NCBI GenBank assembly: GCA_019095985.1
Contig: CM032664.1
Coordinates: forward strand, 28,594,871 to 28,658,870
Source of the DNA: Streblospio benedicti
Lineage: Eukaryota > Annelida > Polychaeta > Spionida > Spionidae
Direction of reading: 5' to 3'
DNA: 64,000 bases
Positions 36,653-49,264 of the stretch are shown piece by piece (positions within the stretch are counted from its first letter, which is position 1; every line of letters begins with the position of its first letter). The notes beneath the pieces were generated by a model that saw nothing but the letters and a program-made list of their open reading frames with translations, made no database searches and was not told where the DNA came from. A program made the translations under genes and the position numbers.

Positions 36653-37873
36653 TTCTCAAACCCATCAGCAATATGAGAAATATAAAAAAAAATATAGAAA
36701 TCTTTAAATCGATCATGGAATATGCTAGCCTCTTATATTTTATAGTTAAAAGTGGCGACTTCTTCAAATCAAACTCTTACTATTTTTGCAATAGTCTAAA
36801 CTGGAAAATATTGCAAAGAAAGTGGCCTGCTGTGCACTTCATAAATGCACCATAACTCACTCTATATTCACACCTCGCGTGAATAATATATCTCTTGATT
36901 TATGTTGAAATTTATGGAGCAAATCGTCAAGTAGCGTTTTTAGGGACTGTTATGGGCTCTGCGACAAAGATAACTCAAACATGACTGTCAGTGGCAATGT
37001 TGACTTGGCTCCGTGTGTTGTGTAATGTGTGCTGAGACTGCCTTGAATTAAATCAAACCTATTATTCAATTCACATTGACTTCATAAAATGGCGTATGCG
37101 TCAAGAATTCTGATGCAAAGTAGCATGTCCCCAATACTCTGGAAGCTATAGATGGTAAACATGCATGGGTACGCAAGCCTCCAACGTCAGGAAGTCTAAA
37201 TGTTACAACTACAGCTGTTTCTGTTCCTCTAGTTCTCATGGCTCTAGTCGACACTTTTTGAGTTCTCGGCCGTTGCACATGCAGTTCCCGTTCCAAAAAG
37301 AGGGTTCCGCTAATCGTCATAAGTTTGCAGTTCTCCCCCGTACTTGGCCCACAATGAAATGAGGGTGTTATACATGTATATGTTTTGATTTCAAAAGTAG
37401 AGAATTGTTTGTAACTTATGTTTGGATTTTGCAATACTTCAGAATAGAAAATGACATTATCTATTTGAATACATGCAATAAACAAGCATGTCTCAAAGAA
37501 TAACACGAGCTCATCACAGCTGTCTTCATCACTATTCACTAACATTCAACTATTACAGCTCTCTGTGTGTTTCCAATTTTGTGGTGGCTTCATGTGGAAG
37601 AAACAATTTAATGCAATGACATAAACGTTTAATTTATCCTACAACGTTAAAGGGGTAAAATATGTTATTAAAAATACGTAATTGAGGTTGTCACCTCAAT
37701 TTACTAACTGATTTCAGTCTATTTTAGATCTATATAACATTGTAATCTTTCACGTCATATTGTATTGCTTGTATTAATCAAGTTTATCATTGCAAAAAGA
37801 TCTCCCCTCCCCCCTCCCCTTTATCGTTGATCCAACCATCATTCTCATATTCGTCATCCCAATCCTCCTCCTC

Positions 37874-37876
<3 letters not shown>
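36653..37876. other. spacer with an unassigned minus-strand frame
   Basis: A 159-codon minus-strand frame (37066-37545) has more even codon use in its second half than most chance frames here, but no domain or splice structure. It is left unassigned. Confidence 0.3.

Positions 37877-37972
<96 letters not shown>
37877..37972. repeat. uninterrupted (CTG)32 microsatellite
   Basis: Thirty-two perfect CTG triplets (CAG on the minus strand), preceded by four to five CTC/CCT triplets. In one minus-strand frame this reads as polyGln followed by an acidic stretch (EEEEDWDDEYEND), but no splice sites or family support coding. The mixed CT tract continues at 38040-38105. Confidence 0.95.
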
Positions 37973-38421
37973 ATCCACGGAATCAACAATGTAAATCATT
38001 TCCTCTCACACAACAATTTTAGTCTTCCTCTATTTTGTTTTTCTCTCCATCTCTCTCCATCTCTCTCTCTCTCTCCATATCTGTCTCCATCCCCCTCTTT
38101 CTCTCTCATACATACACGCTATTTCTCTTCTGTCTAACTCCAGTAAAAACCATGATGCACCAAACAAATATGAATAATCCACCAACAAACCTGACAAAGT
38201 GCTACTTACGCATACATATCCACTTTGGTAATTGGCTCTTTCCTGCCACAGGAGACATTGACAGGGGATTACATTGATGCGGGTGATAGGGACATGTGTA
38301 AGGGCGGAACAATGCCTGTAATCATCTCCTAAACTAGACCGTGGTTTCTTATGCATAAGCGTGTTAGCAGCATACGTGGAATATCCAGTTATGCACCTCT
38401 GTCAACGAAACAATATGCCTA
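37973..38421. other. CT-rich tract and spacer
   Basis: CTCTCC/CTCTCT simple sequence at 38040-38105. Otherwise no gene recognised. Confidence 0.5.
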
Positions 38422-38908
38422 GGGCACATTCCACCGCAAGGTGGGTCTACAGCCAGTCTACAACCAAAAACGCAAGGAGATCGTAACGATGCGTGAGTGT
38501 GCAGTGCGGCAAAACTAGGGTTTTTTCAAGGCAGTACGGTGGCTGCAGAAGAAGTTTGGCACTACGACCACCCTACGTCATGGTCTGACCATAAGGAGGC
38601 AGTGCGGAGACCTTACGTTAAATGCAGAGGATTTACCCCCATGATGTCGGTACAGATACAATGCCAGCGCAGTGCGTTCTGCGTAGAGCATAATTTATAC
38701 GCGAGTACAACGCACGTTTTATTTGAGGAATGTTGATCTCACGACCACTTCAACAAAATCATTCCCAGTGCCGCCGCACTCCTAACGCACGTAGCCCGTG
38801 CGTATGTGTCCACAACTGTCCTTTTGTCACTCCGTGCGGAAAACGTCGTAGACGCCGCAGACCTCTACACGCCTTGCGGCGAACTCGCCCGCAAGGTGGA
38901 ATGTGCCC
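38422..38908. mobile_element. GC-rich ~490-bp terminal-inverted-repeat element
   Basis: GGGCACATTCCACC (38422-38435) is exactly inverted at 38895-38908, and CGCAAGGTGGG / CCCGCAAGG blocks adjoin the ends. The interior is GC- and CpG-rich against an AT-rich background, with repeated GCAGTGCGG-like units. No transposase frame, so non-autonomous. The target duplication is not clear. Confidence 0.65.
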
Positions 38909-40019
38909 CTCACTTGAAGCGAGCGTCAGAATTCCTGAATAGCCTATTTATATACAGCCATGTCAGAAAATCAGAATATGTAAATCCTACGGGCAGTTTT
39001 TAGTAAAAGTTGGCAACATACTTTTTTGACACAAGTTGGGTATGCCGAGTCTCCCAATAAATGTTGCCGGAACGAATTCTCTAGTCAAGGCCTCAACATG
39101 GAAGAAACAAAATGGCCGCCAAAATATACACAAAACCTGCTTTTAACTCAATTAATATGCATTTTAGACACATTATTATACTATTAATGATGGATATGAC
39201 GTCATATATAAGGGTTCTAAAATTGTTGTAATATTTGACCTTGAGATCATTTTCAAGGTCAAAACAATCAAAATTGTTCCAGTAATTCAGTGTACACATT
39301 ATTTCACCCACCAAATCTATTGAAATGATCAACTAATTGTTGTACCACTAGATAAATCCCATTTAGTAATCTTACGTACTACATATATACGACTTACCAG
39401 TATTTGATATTTGAAAAGCATGTGAGCATTCTCAAAAACAAACAGTAGATATGCTATATGTCAATTTAATATATCTAAAAATGAGAGACACCACAATGAA
39501 ACCATTTTCTGTGCTTCATTAGTAAAAACAAAGATTGTGGGTGTGTTAATGTAGAATTATTTATGATTATAATTAATAACCTCTTGTTTTTTGTTTTTTG
39601 TTTTTTTTTCAGATTTAGTAATCTCACAAAATACAACATCTTATAGCCTCCATATTGAATATAGATTCATGAATGGTGTAGATGGATCGATATGACGTTT
39701 CGTTGAACTCTTGGAAATATGTCTTTCCCAAGGTCCGCTTGTCACATCGGTACTCTCATTTCTGATGCTCAAAATTATATCATACATGTATGTACGATTA
39801 TTCGATGCATTGGAGGCCATAGGCCTATGGTGCAACTAAAGAGCTTTCAAAACAACACAATGATCTCTCTGTTATCATCCAAGAGAGACCCTCGGTGACA
39901 CATCATCCAAGTTGGGGTGGGGTCATGTGCCTACCCTACGAATGGAAGGCCGCTACAGAGACGCAAACATGAAGCCCTTTTTTCTCGTGCAGTTGTCAGC
40001 GTATCTAGAAGTCTGATAC
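38909..40019. other. spacer
   Basis: No gene recognised. Possible 5' untranslated sequence of the candidate exon at 40020. Confidence 0.35.
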
Positions 40020-40208
40020 ATGAAAAAGTATCTACTCTTCAAGCTCTTTCTAATAATAGTCCCATTCCACTACGCCCGAGAAGAAGACGTGTTATTCCGT
40101 AGCGCGATTACAATTCACGGAGATTACACTTATGATTTTAGGTTCTATTGTGACAAGAAAACGATGGTTTACTTCACCCCATTCTTTATTAGATTCATTT
40201 TCAGACAG
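40020..40208 (+). CDS. candidate first coding exon with signal peptide, unknown
   Basis: An ATG opens 63 codons ending at a consensus donor (AGACAG|GTAATA, phase 0). The N-terminus is signal-peptide-like: MKKYLLFKLFLIIVPF, then HYAREED. Another aromatic-rich stretch follows (YFTPFFIRFIF). No downstream exon or family was recognised. Another frame over the same bases is also open, so this is tentative. Confidence 0.3.
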
Positions 40209-42014
40209 GTAATATTGTGCGTGCATTTTAATAGTAAAATATTATGTACTTCTTTGTTTATAATTATGGTGCTTAATTGTTTGTGTAAATAGTAGATTGC
40301 GTTTAAACTTATGTCACGTGTTTCATGGGTCATGTACAGTACGCTACGCTATGAGAAACGTCCACACGCCAGTGGATATTGTCCAGTAGCTTGCATGTGG
40401 CTGCCTTGCCGTCAGCAATTGTTTAAAGCAGTACGAGTTACAATACGTTGTAATATATATTTTACATGTATTTGTTGTACATTTTTATTTTTATTGTACA
40501 CGTACACTTGTACATGCTTATTTTATTTTGTATACCTGAAATAAATGTATCATAATCTTAAGATTAGTGTCGTCTCTGCATGTGTTTTACCTTCCATACC
40601 AAGGCGTTCTGCGGCATTGACAGTTGAGCAAGGGCATTGTCTAATCTCTGTCGTCTGTATGATGAGTTAATTAGCAAAGTAAACACGATAGGGCGTCCTT
40701 TGTATTGTTTTACTCAACAGCGGACATCAGTTGAGCATCCATTCATATTATACTCCTATTTGCTCATTATCTACTCTAATGATAACTGTGTAAAGGTGGA
40801 TTGGTTTACAATATAGATTTCACTAACATCGGGCTAATACAATGGAACATGTCTTGTTGGATGGACATGTCCGTTTGGTCATAGAATATATCTTCAGCGA
40901 CAGGTTAAAGTCTTACTTAAAAGGGACACAACCAACAAATGTCACGGTATCAGTATTGGCAAAAATCAGATGACAAAAACCCATGAAAATGACATTGGGT
41001 AGGGAGCAAGTGGGGAGCGTGTCACATCAATCTGCCAATGATATTTGCCTGTGAAGTGGATAACCGCATTTTGTGGACAAGTTTTAATACATTATTTTCA
41101 TACATACTATGATCTATATTGAATTAATTTATCCCTATTTCTATAAGCTTTTATAAGACCATTTCACAGTGCCAAACTATTTCCACGAAAAGACTATAGC
41201 ACCACCTTGCTCTGTACCGAGACCCCTTGAGATGTAGGTCTGTCTTTGGTAGGCTTAATATAGGGAGGGTGCACGGTAGAGTAATTCAATTACAACAACA
41301 TTTACTTGGAAGTCATTTATTACAGTTATAATTACAAAAAAATCATAAAATTACAATACCACATAATAACAATGATGTTTAACACCTGTCTGTTGTATAC
41401 GCCATAGAGAAAATCTGTGAGCATGTCTTAGGCTTTTAGAATTAGATAGATGCTGTTTGTTTGTTTGGTTGGTTGGTTTTTGCTTTTTTACGAAGTTTTT
41501 CCATACAAGTCACACTTTTTTCTACCTTTCTCTGATCAGTATTAAGCTGAATAGGTTTTACTTGAGCTCTATGCATCTGATCTGAGTTTAACGAGACGAA
41601 ACCAGCTGCTGCAATGTGCATTACTCCCTCATACATAAGTTTACATTGTAGACTATGTGGGGTATGCTATATCATTACAATGCAGTTCACCACCCATCAC
41701 CAGATCTGAGCGAGAATAGAACCCACAATCTTAAATTCAGCTGCCTTTTCATTGGGTCATGAAAGCACACGTGTGCCTTTCACAAGACACCCCATTACCA
41801 ATGTCAAATTGTCCTCGCCTCAAAAATGGTGATTGTAAATGTGCAATTTATACACAGTGTATAATTCGTCATAATTTATGTTAATTTGTGTTGTTATAAT
41901 AAGTTTCAACTCTTTCTTTTATAAAACCAGGTCAATTTGTCCAAGTATAACAAGGTACATACAAATGTAATTAAATTAACACTGTATATGCAGAAAATGC
42001 AATTTGATCACCTT
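40209..42014. other. spacer
   Basis: A possible SINE fragment (B-box-like, minus orientation) at about 41690-41770. Otherwise nothing recognised. Confidence 0.4.
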
Positions 42015-42400
42015 TATAAATGACTTCCTATAAAGACCACCACTATAATTAGACCATATTTTTTAAAATAGTCATAAAGGCGTCAAAGTAAACCCATGGG
42101 CAGATCCATGTTTTTGGAAAGGGGGGGCGCACTTAAGGAAAAAGGGGGGGGGCGCACTTTGGGATTTCATGAAAACCCCTATGAAAATGAAGTATTTTTG
42201 TGGGATCTGCCTATGTAACCTGCATTAAAAGACCACCTCTATAGACAACACTTGAGGCCAGCCACGGGTGGTGAATTATTTTCACCTGAGTCGTGTTACA
42301 AATTCAATTTCCCTGCAATATACTATTAAACTCACCAGTGAGTGGTAATAGAGGTGGTCCCATCATAGAGGTTGATAAATTGGAGGTTCTACTGTCTTTC
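42015..42400. repeat. dispersed repeat copy interrupted by a second small element
   Basis: The TTCTACTGT-ending family copy (GACCACC blocks at 42037 and 42231, end GGAGGTTCTACTGT at about 42395) is split by a sequence at about 42105-42215. The insert starts GGCAGATCCATGTTTTTGG, holds two GGGGGGGCGCAC units, and ends GTGGGATCTGCC. The insert's ends are inverted relative to each other, indicating insertion of one element into the other. Another family copy follows at 42545-42720. Confidence 0.6.
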
Positions 42401-42720
42401 GTGAGCATTTTATGCCTGCTGTTCAGGGTTAAAACAGATATTTACAAAGTCAAATTGAACTGACCCCAACAAGGTGAGTGTATATGCAAAAAGGGCCATT
42501 CAATTACCAGTGAAACAGAACCTACATTGAAAGGTTTTATACAGTAAACCCTCTAAATAACAGCACCTCTTTAAAGAGATCATCTCTACAAATTAGACCA
42601 TTTCTCATCCAAATGGTCAAAGAACCTCTACAAAGTGATCACAGTAAATCTCAAGAAAAATACCACATTATTATTTAGACCACTGGAAGCCAGTCCTCTC
42701 AGTGTTCTTCATGGGGCAGG

Positions 42721-43189
42721 TCTATGTACGTTGACGAAGCAGTGAGCCTTGTCATTATACAAATGAGTTTTGTACACCACCTAGATCCTCACTTTATGGT
42801 TTCATTACCACACGATCATAAAAATGAACTCAGGCTGATTGAACTACTCTATATATAAACGTTAAAATGGCATGGTGACACACGCAGCCCCTTTTTGTTA
42901 TCCTATTTGTACGTAACACTGACTCACCGGGACATCCTTAAACGCAAGCCAGTGTAGTGATGTGGGGAAAGGGAGGAAAATAGGATTTGGGGATATCGAA
43001 CGACAAAAAAGTGGACTGGGGATATTTTGTCACGTTATAACACTCGCGCCCCTCAATATTCAAGAATCCTAGGTAAACTCAAGCATTAAAATGAAAACAG
43101 AGCTTTTTGGAAATGTTTTTAAAGAAACAGATATGGCCAAGTTGCAAAAAGCCCGTGTGTACACAGCTTTAATTGATGACTCAGTAACA
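42721..43189. other. spacer
   Basis: No gene recognised. Confidence 0.4.
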
Positions 43190-44850
43190 AAGTGATCCAA
43201 ACTGATAAAGGCTAAGCATCAAAGCTCCAATTAGTAAACTGAGGACATCAAAATTAAATCATATTTGAATCCCAAAGCTTCACCTTCATCCTCTCTCAAC
43301 AATGATAGGCGCCTTCAACTCCTTGGACGTTGCCGCTTGCTGAGTGCAAAAAGGGAAGATACCAATAACGCCCCCCCCCCCCCGCCACCCTTCCAATAAC
43401 TGTGTCGCGTCGTTTAACTAAATTGCACTGCAAAATAGGGCAATGTGTACATCAAACAAACGCATACGAAGCCTAAGCATTCTAGAATTCTAGGCTAAGT
43501 TAGTCATATTGGGAGAAAATCGCGTGATGTTCGTTCCTATCATGAGCATTCAAAACACAAACCGGTATATTTTAAAGCTCCAATGAATATGGCAGACCAC
43601 AAATTATCTGACCTTACAAAACCATTACTAAAACTATAATGACAGATAAATAAGTTTTAGCACATTGTTATTTTTCTGAGTTTAGCTACGTTTATTATGG
43701 GCCATGTCTGTGCAAAGCAATTGTAAGCAATGTAATTTACGAAATGCACTTTGTAAGTTTAACCGAAGTCTTCACAAGTGTCACAGCCTAAACTGTTAGA
43801 TGGTGTTTAAGTGGACATTCCTCTTGCAAGCTGGACGCTGAAATATTGAGTTGGTGAATTAGGTGTGAACTGAATGAATTTGGCTTTCTCCATCAAAGTA
43901 AAGTTGTCAACTGACATGCTGATCAGCACTGATGAATGCATTTTTGAGGCAACGTATGGGGAATCTATGCGGTTCAACATTGTTTTCATTACTACATATA
44001 CTGCTTCCAAGAGCAAATATTATGACTAGAAGACTTGGTAAGCATGAGAAAAATATGTTAAGGATTGTTGCAATAATAAATCATGCTTCTCATTTCCTGC
44101 TTCATATTACCAAATGGTATGTTATATCCAAAATATTCTATTGGATATACACATGTTGGTCACATTCGTGAAAACAACGTCTTTAAGTATAATCACACTT
44201 GCTAACCACATTTAGCAAAATCCGTATTTTATTTAAGACTATACTTCCACCAAAGGGATACACTGTATTGCTCCTGAATATGTGTACTTCACCCTCAGAC
44301 TTCACCACCGTGAATAATCTGAGCACGCGATTGAGGCTGCCAACAAGTGCTACTCACATGTCAACAAGTTTACATTATGTTCACATTATGACAATATGAG
44401 AAGAAAGTATGATTGTCAACTGCTATCCCATTTCTGATCTTATACTAGGGTAAGACATCCCCGATCATTTAAGCCAAATCGACCGTAGCTCTTCTGGAGT
44501 CTGTGTTGTGTGCCAGATTGACATGGTGTAGATATATTGCTTTTCACCAGTACCCATCTACCGGGGTTGTGATTGGGACCCAACTGGTCTTCGTAGGTTT
44601 TTTTCACAATGTATAGTGGCCTAGAAATAATATAACTAAAGGGCTCTTTAAACTTTGGATAAAGGACAGGCATCAAAGCTTCAATTAGTGAATTGAGGAC
44701 ATCAAAATTCGAACCATCCCAATTTCCACCTTCATCCCCTCTAAACAATGACAGACGCCTTCAAGTCCCACTAGTTTCACTAAATGGCACCATACTGCAA
44801 AACAGGCCAAAAGTGTGATTTGAAACAAACACACACAGAGAAAGAAAGGG
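43190..44850. repeat. diverged direct duplication (43190-43470 and 44650-44850)
   Basis: The two segments share ATCAAAGCT-CAATTAGT, GAGGACATCAAAATT, CACCTTCATCC-CTCT and ACTAAAT-GCAC blocks in the same order and orientation, with moderate divergence and an extra C-run (about 43373-43383) in the first. On the minus strand the second copy is part of a 102-codon open frame (44440-44748, NSLIEALMPVLYP), closed in the first copy. Possibly two copies of a decayed gene or repeat; no family recognised. Confidence 0.55.
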
Positions 44851-47013
44851 CATGAAAATCGCCAAACGCATTCCAATTGAACTGAAATAACCATATTACG
44901 TTCGTCACATTATCTTTTTATAATAGATTTTTGATGGCATCATCAAAGGCATCCCAGCACCAGAAAAGATCACAGAATTTCCTGCAAATCATGCTTGAGA
45001 AAAATAACAGAAACTCTCACTAGATTAGGACAAAAATCAATATTTAGATAGCGACCGTGTAATATGTCGAGCAAATGATGATGTCACATTCTGTACTGTT
45101 CACAAATTTCGACATTTTTTAGGAGGGAAAATTGGCAGGCGTTTTTGCAGTTAGGGGTAGAAGTGCAGATTTTTCCACATGAGTGCATTGTGTTTGTTTT
45201 AGGGGTTTGTTGGTTTTCGGAATCAGTGAATTACTTTTGTAGGTATCAAATAAGAGAATGTGGCTCCTAGAATAGACAAAAACGCGTATTAACATCACAT
45301 GGCACATAAACTTTGTTTATTTTGGTTTCATTAACTAAGATTGGTTCACGTTAATAACAAGCAGTAAAGCACATTGCAATCAATATATACTTACATGTAC
45401 ACTATACAAAACCACGGGAAATGTTTGTTTGTTTTGTTTGTTTGTTTTTTGTTTTTGTTTTTTGGGGGGTGACACAAATACGCAACCTTGAGCATAGACC
45501 CTGAAAGAGCATAGACCATTAGATACTCATGGAGATTTTATGAAGGCAAACTATATATCTAAGTCCAGCTGCATGTGAACGTATGTTTATAAGAAAACAT
45601 ATCAATGTCACCCTCTAACGAATGTAATATATCAATCTTGCCCTTAGAAGTTAATATTCTGGTATCAATTCTGGCATAGCACGCACCCAGCATTTCGTGA
45701 CTCGACAAAATCAGCGCACACGAGTCACGTTATATTCTTCAAAGCAGAAACTTGATCAAAGGAGAGTGATATATCCAACATGTAGTTGCATACGTTTATA
45801 GCCTCAGTCGCTGCATACGTTTATAGCCTCAAAACCTTAGCTCGCCCTGTACACGGAATCAAGGCATTAGTTTATACTTATTCGCAATAATTGGAGAATA
45901 AATGTACATTTTGTGATGGGGAGATGCTATGCTTAAGTGCAATATAACGTAAGATTGTGGCAAAATTTGCGATCATACATCATTACAACTGCGTTTCCTT
46001 CGGCGTTCCATATTTCAGACTGACTGGTGGGCCTAATGTGGGAGTTCTTGATTCACCGGGTTATTATTTGGTGAATTCTCACAAGCATTTAAACGGAAAG
46101 CTGAGAAAAGAGAATAGAATGACATAAGAGCCACATAAATTTATGGCGTTTGTGTAAAGAAGTCGTCTAACGTAAAAGACTTTGTATTATAAACTGATGT
46201 GGGAAAGAAAATGACTATGGATAAAATAGTCAGTCAAACGTATCCATTGTCAACTCCAGAAGGTTTCTTGTACTGGACACACATGCACCTTTGCCACAAC
46301 ACCATAACGCCACACGTGCTTCCGTAGCCACTAGTGTATGGCAATGATTGTTAGTGCAATACCTCTTTCTATTGTACCAGATAGGAGGGGGGTGGGGAGG
46401 GGGGCTATCGAGAGATCTTGGTGGGAGAAAAATTTAACTGCACCCCATTCTTCTGAAAGCCTAATACGAAGACCCTACAGCGTACAGTACGTCCATATAT
46501 AGCTAGTGTTGCTGTGAGTTAATTGATATTTTGTTTCTTTTTTGATTATTTTGTTTTTATTTGTTTTGTTTTTCTCTTTTTGAAAGGGGTGGGGTTCTTT
46601 ATGTGAATTAGAAATATTACATTACAATAATATGCTGGTTTTTTTTTCAGATTTGATTGTACAGTCTGTATGTTTAAAAGGGATGTGCACTAGATTAAAG
46701 TGAATTTGAATACCCACCCTATCTCCAACCACAATTGACGCACTAGACTGGAACACATAAAATACATGTATGTTTGCACTTATGCGTGGCCATTATCGGG
46801 CTTACAAGGGGGGAACTACAGATGCATTCTGCACACTGTCTCCCCAACTCGTACATTCCTGCATTACAATGTTGCATTAACACATTCAGTGGTGCCACGT
46901 ATATTTGAGACTTCCGGTCTGTTGGGACTGTCTTAACCATTAGGCACTAGAATGCAACTCAAAGGTACTACATGCACGTCTGAAAGACAATTTGTACCCT
47001 ACACTACAATTAG
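44851..47013. other. spacer
   Basis: T/G-rich simple sequence at 45423-45470 and 46530-46575, and an 18-base direct repeat (GCATACGTTTATAGCCTC twice, about 45788-45830). No gene recognised. Confidence 0.4.
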
Positions 47014-47210
47014 GCATGAGTCAGACAAGAATGTACCTAGTTGATAAGTTTGGTAGTTTGGTAGATGAACGTGATTCTGCCAACACGGTTGTGATGAGAC
47101 AACGTGAAAATATAATAAACAATTACTGCAAGGTCACGATTGGCTACAATCCTCAGGATTATAAGACCAACGAATATTGCCAAGACATTTCTATATCATC
47201 GGAGATTTGA
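47014..47210 (+). CDS. candidate terminal coding exon, unknown
   Basis: After an acceptor-like ACAATTAG (AG 47012-47013), a 65-codon frame (ATG at 47016, stop at 47208-47210) has mixed, coding-like composition: LVDKFGSLVDERDS, VVMRQRENIINNYCKV, then YNPQDYKTNEYCQD. AATAAA follows at about 47420. It could be a cytoplasmic tail or C-terminal exon, but no family or upstream exon was recognised. Confidence 0.3.
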
Positions 47211-48665
47211 AAACTTCTGTCATGCTCATTATAATTAATTAAATTGATTTCTAAGTTGGCTGCTATTTATTATTGCTGTGGCTCAGGAGTATATGACAAA
47301 AAGTAAACCATTACACGTTACGGCATGATTACCAGGCAAATTCCAACACATACACAAACACCCAAACAAAATTAGTTTAAAAATATTAACGCCCAACCAC
47401 TCGCCCAAACCTCTAATGAAATAAATGAAAAATATATAGTATGCATAAATGTAAATCCATTATTCATTGGTATCCATATAATAACTAGAAGAACTCCACT
47501 AACAATCCTTGAGTTCAGATCCCATGGCAGTCTTAATAGTGAGGTTCTACCGTACAATATCTAACATTCCAATTAAAATTGTATGGGCGTTACAAGGTGT
47601 TTCTGACTAGGAACTTTTCAAATTATGTTTTACTAGCTTTCTTGTTACATACTTGATTTACAAGACTCTCTATGGACACCACTCTGCTGTGCCATTTATT
47701 AATGCCACCGTCAAAAATACATAAAGTTTCTGGTGCCTGTAGCCAATCAGAGCAAGCTAATTTGATTCTTCCAATGATTAGGTAGTGCATATAAAAACGG
47801 GATGTGAATTTTTGGTTGCGGTGCTCCATGCAACTATCAACTGACTAGAGATCAATACATTTACACTGTAGATGAGCATGACCAAAATGTGACTTCGAGC
47901 CCCAAGGGGGTGGGGGGCACAGTCGGATTTGATATGTATGCTCAGCAGAAATACCCCTGATTTTGAGATGACAAAATATTTAAGACCCTATTTCTTGACA
48001 GCCAAACTCCAAAGACCGCCTAATAAAAAATATATGTTCTCTAAATCTCAAAGCAAATACACTTTAGCCTGGGCCCCAAAAGATCTCCTATTCTGGCATA
48101 AACAATATTCAAGACCCCCTATTTTACAAATCATTAAGACCTCCTATTTTGAACTCATCGTGGAGCATACCTACACAACACAGATGCTAGTGCCTCCTCC
48201 CCGCCACTCCCACCCCAAGGGAGGTCGAGTTCCGGTGGAGTCTGATAGTGGCTTTTAAATCCTAATCGGTTGATTGTCCTAAGCTTGCTATGCGCTGTAT
48301 GATGAGAGGGTGCCGATGCCGTTTAAGTGGTTAGTGGGAAATGGCCTTAGAATTAAGTGGGATGTGGGAAATTGACAAAAATTAAGTGGTTAGTGGAAAT
48401 TTGGGCAATTAAGTGGGAAGTGGGATAATTACCAAAATTAAGTGGAAGCAAATTCTAATTTTAGCGAGAAACTATAAAAAAAATGCGCGAGTCGGGGTCA
48501 TGCACGTAAATTCATAACAATTTAGAATTGGTCGTTATAATATTATGCCATTTTTTGTAAAAGTGAAGAAACTGTTCATTAAAAGTACGCATCTTAAAAT
48601 GGGAAATGAAAATATTATTAAAGTGGGAAATGGGCTAAAATTTAAGTGGTAAGTGGGATCAGGAC
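47211..48665. repeat. low-complexity degenerate repeats
   Basis: A dispersed-repeat end (GAGGTTCTACCGTAC) lies at about 47540-47556. From 47885 to 48240, irregular units like AAGACCCCCTATTTT recur. From 48281 to 48665, units like AAGTGGGAAATGGG recur, matching 21660 and the complement of 24275. None is coding. Confidence 0.55.
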
Positions 48666-49264
48666 CGCCCCCCCCCTCTAGGCCCTCTACGATCCCCATG
48701 GAGTTGTGAAAGGCAATCTAACACATACATATTGGCGGGCATACATGTATGTTCTAAAACTGATCGCTGGGAGCTAAAATGCCTGAAGTGGAAAGTGCCA
48801 TGAATAATGTTCAACAGAACATAGTCAAATGGCATCTAAAGCTGTGAGTGGGTCTGAATTACTATTTCATGAACAATGAGTTAGACATTTTCACCCCAAT
48901 TCCCTAGATGTATATAAAGCAATCCAGCATTTTTCACAATAACAAATTAATCATCTGGAAGTGAAATATAAGATACACGCATATTTGGATGACCCAAATA
49001 AAACAAGGCATTCGTATCAGTGTTGAAATTTAAGACATTTGACGCATTACCTGATTTGGTTTCTATGGAAACACTGAGTCACTTTTGAGTAGAATTAGAA
49101 TTTTCAAAATTCGTTTACGATTCATTTTACTTAGAATAATTGCAAGTTACAGCAACAATTCTTATGGGTGGTCTTTTGTATACATATAGTTAAGGTTTAC
49201 AACCGTAAAAGAGTTGGATATTTTAAGAGTTGGATATATCAAAGCAAATCAACTGTTAATAACG
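48666..49264. other. upstream flank of the 7TM/kinase-like gene
   Basis: A C-run at about 48664-48674, then AT-rich sequence that may contain the promoter or an upstream exon. No start site could be fixed. Confidence 0.35.

Noticed and set aside
37066-37545. 159-codon minus-strand frame
   Set aside because: Composition is mildly coding-like but no family, splice site or polyadenylation signal was found.
37774-38137. PolyGln, polySer and polyLeu frames
   Set aside because: All are products of the CTG repeat read in different frames; no supporting exon structure.
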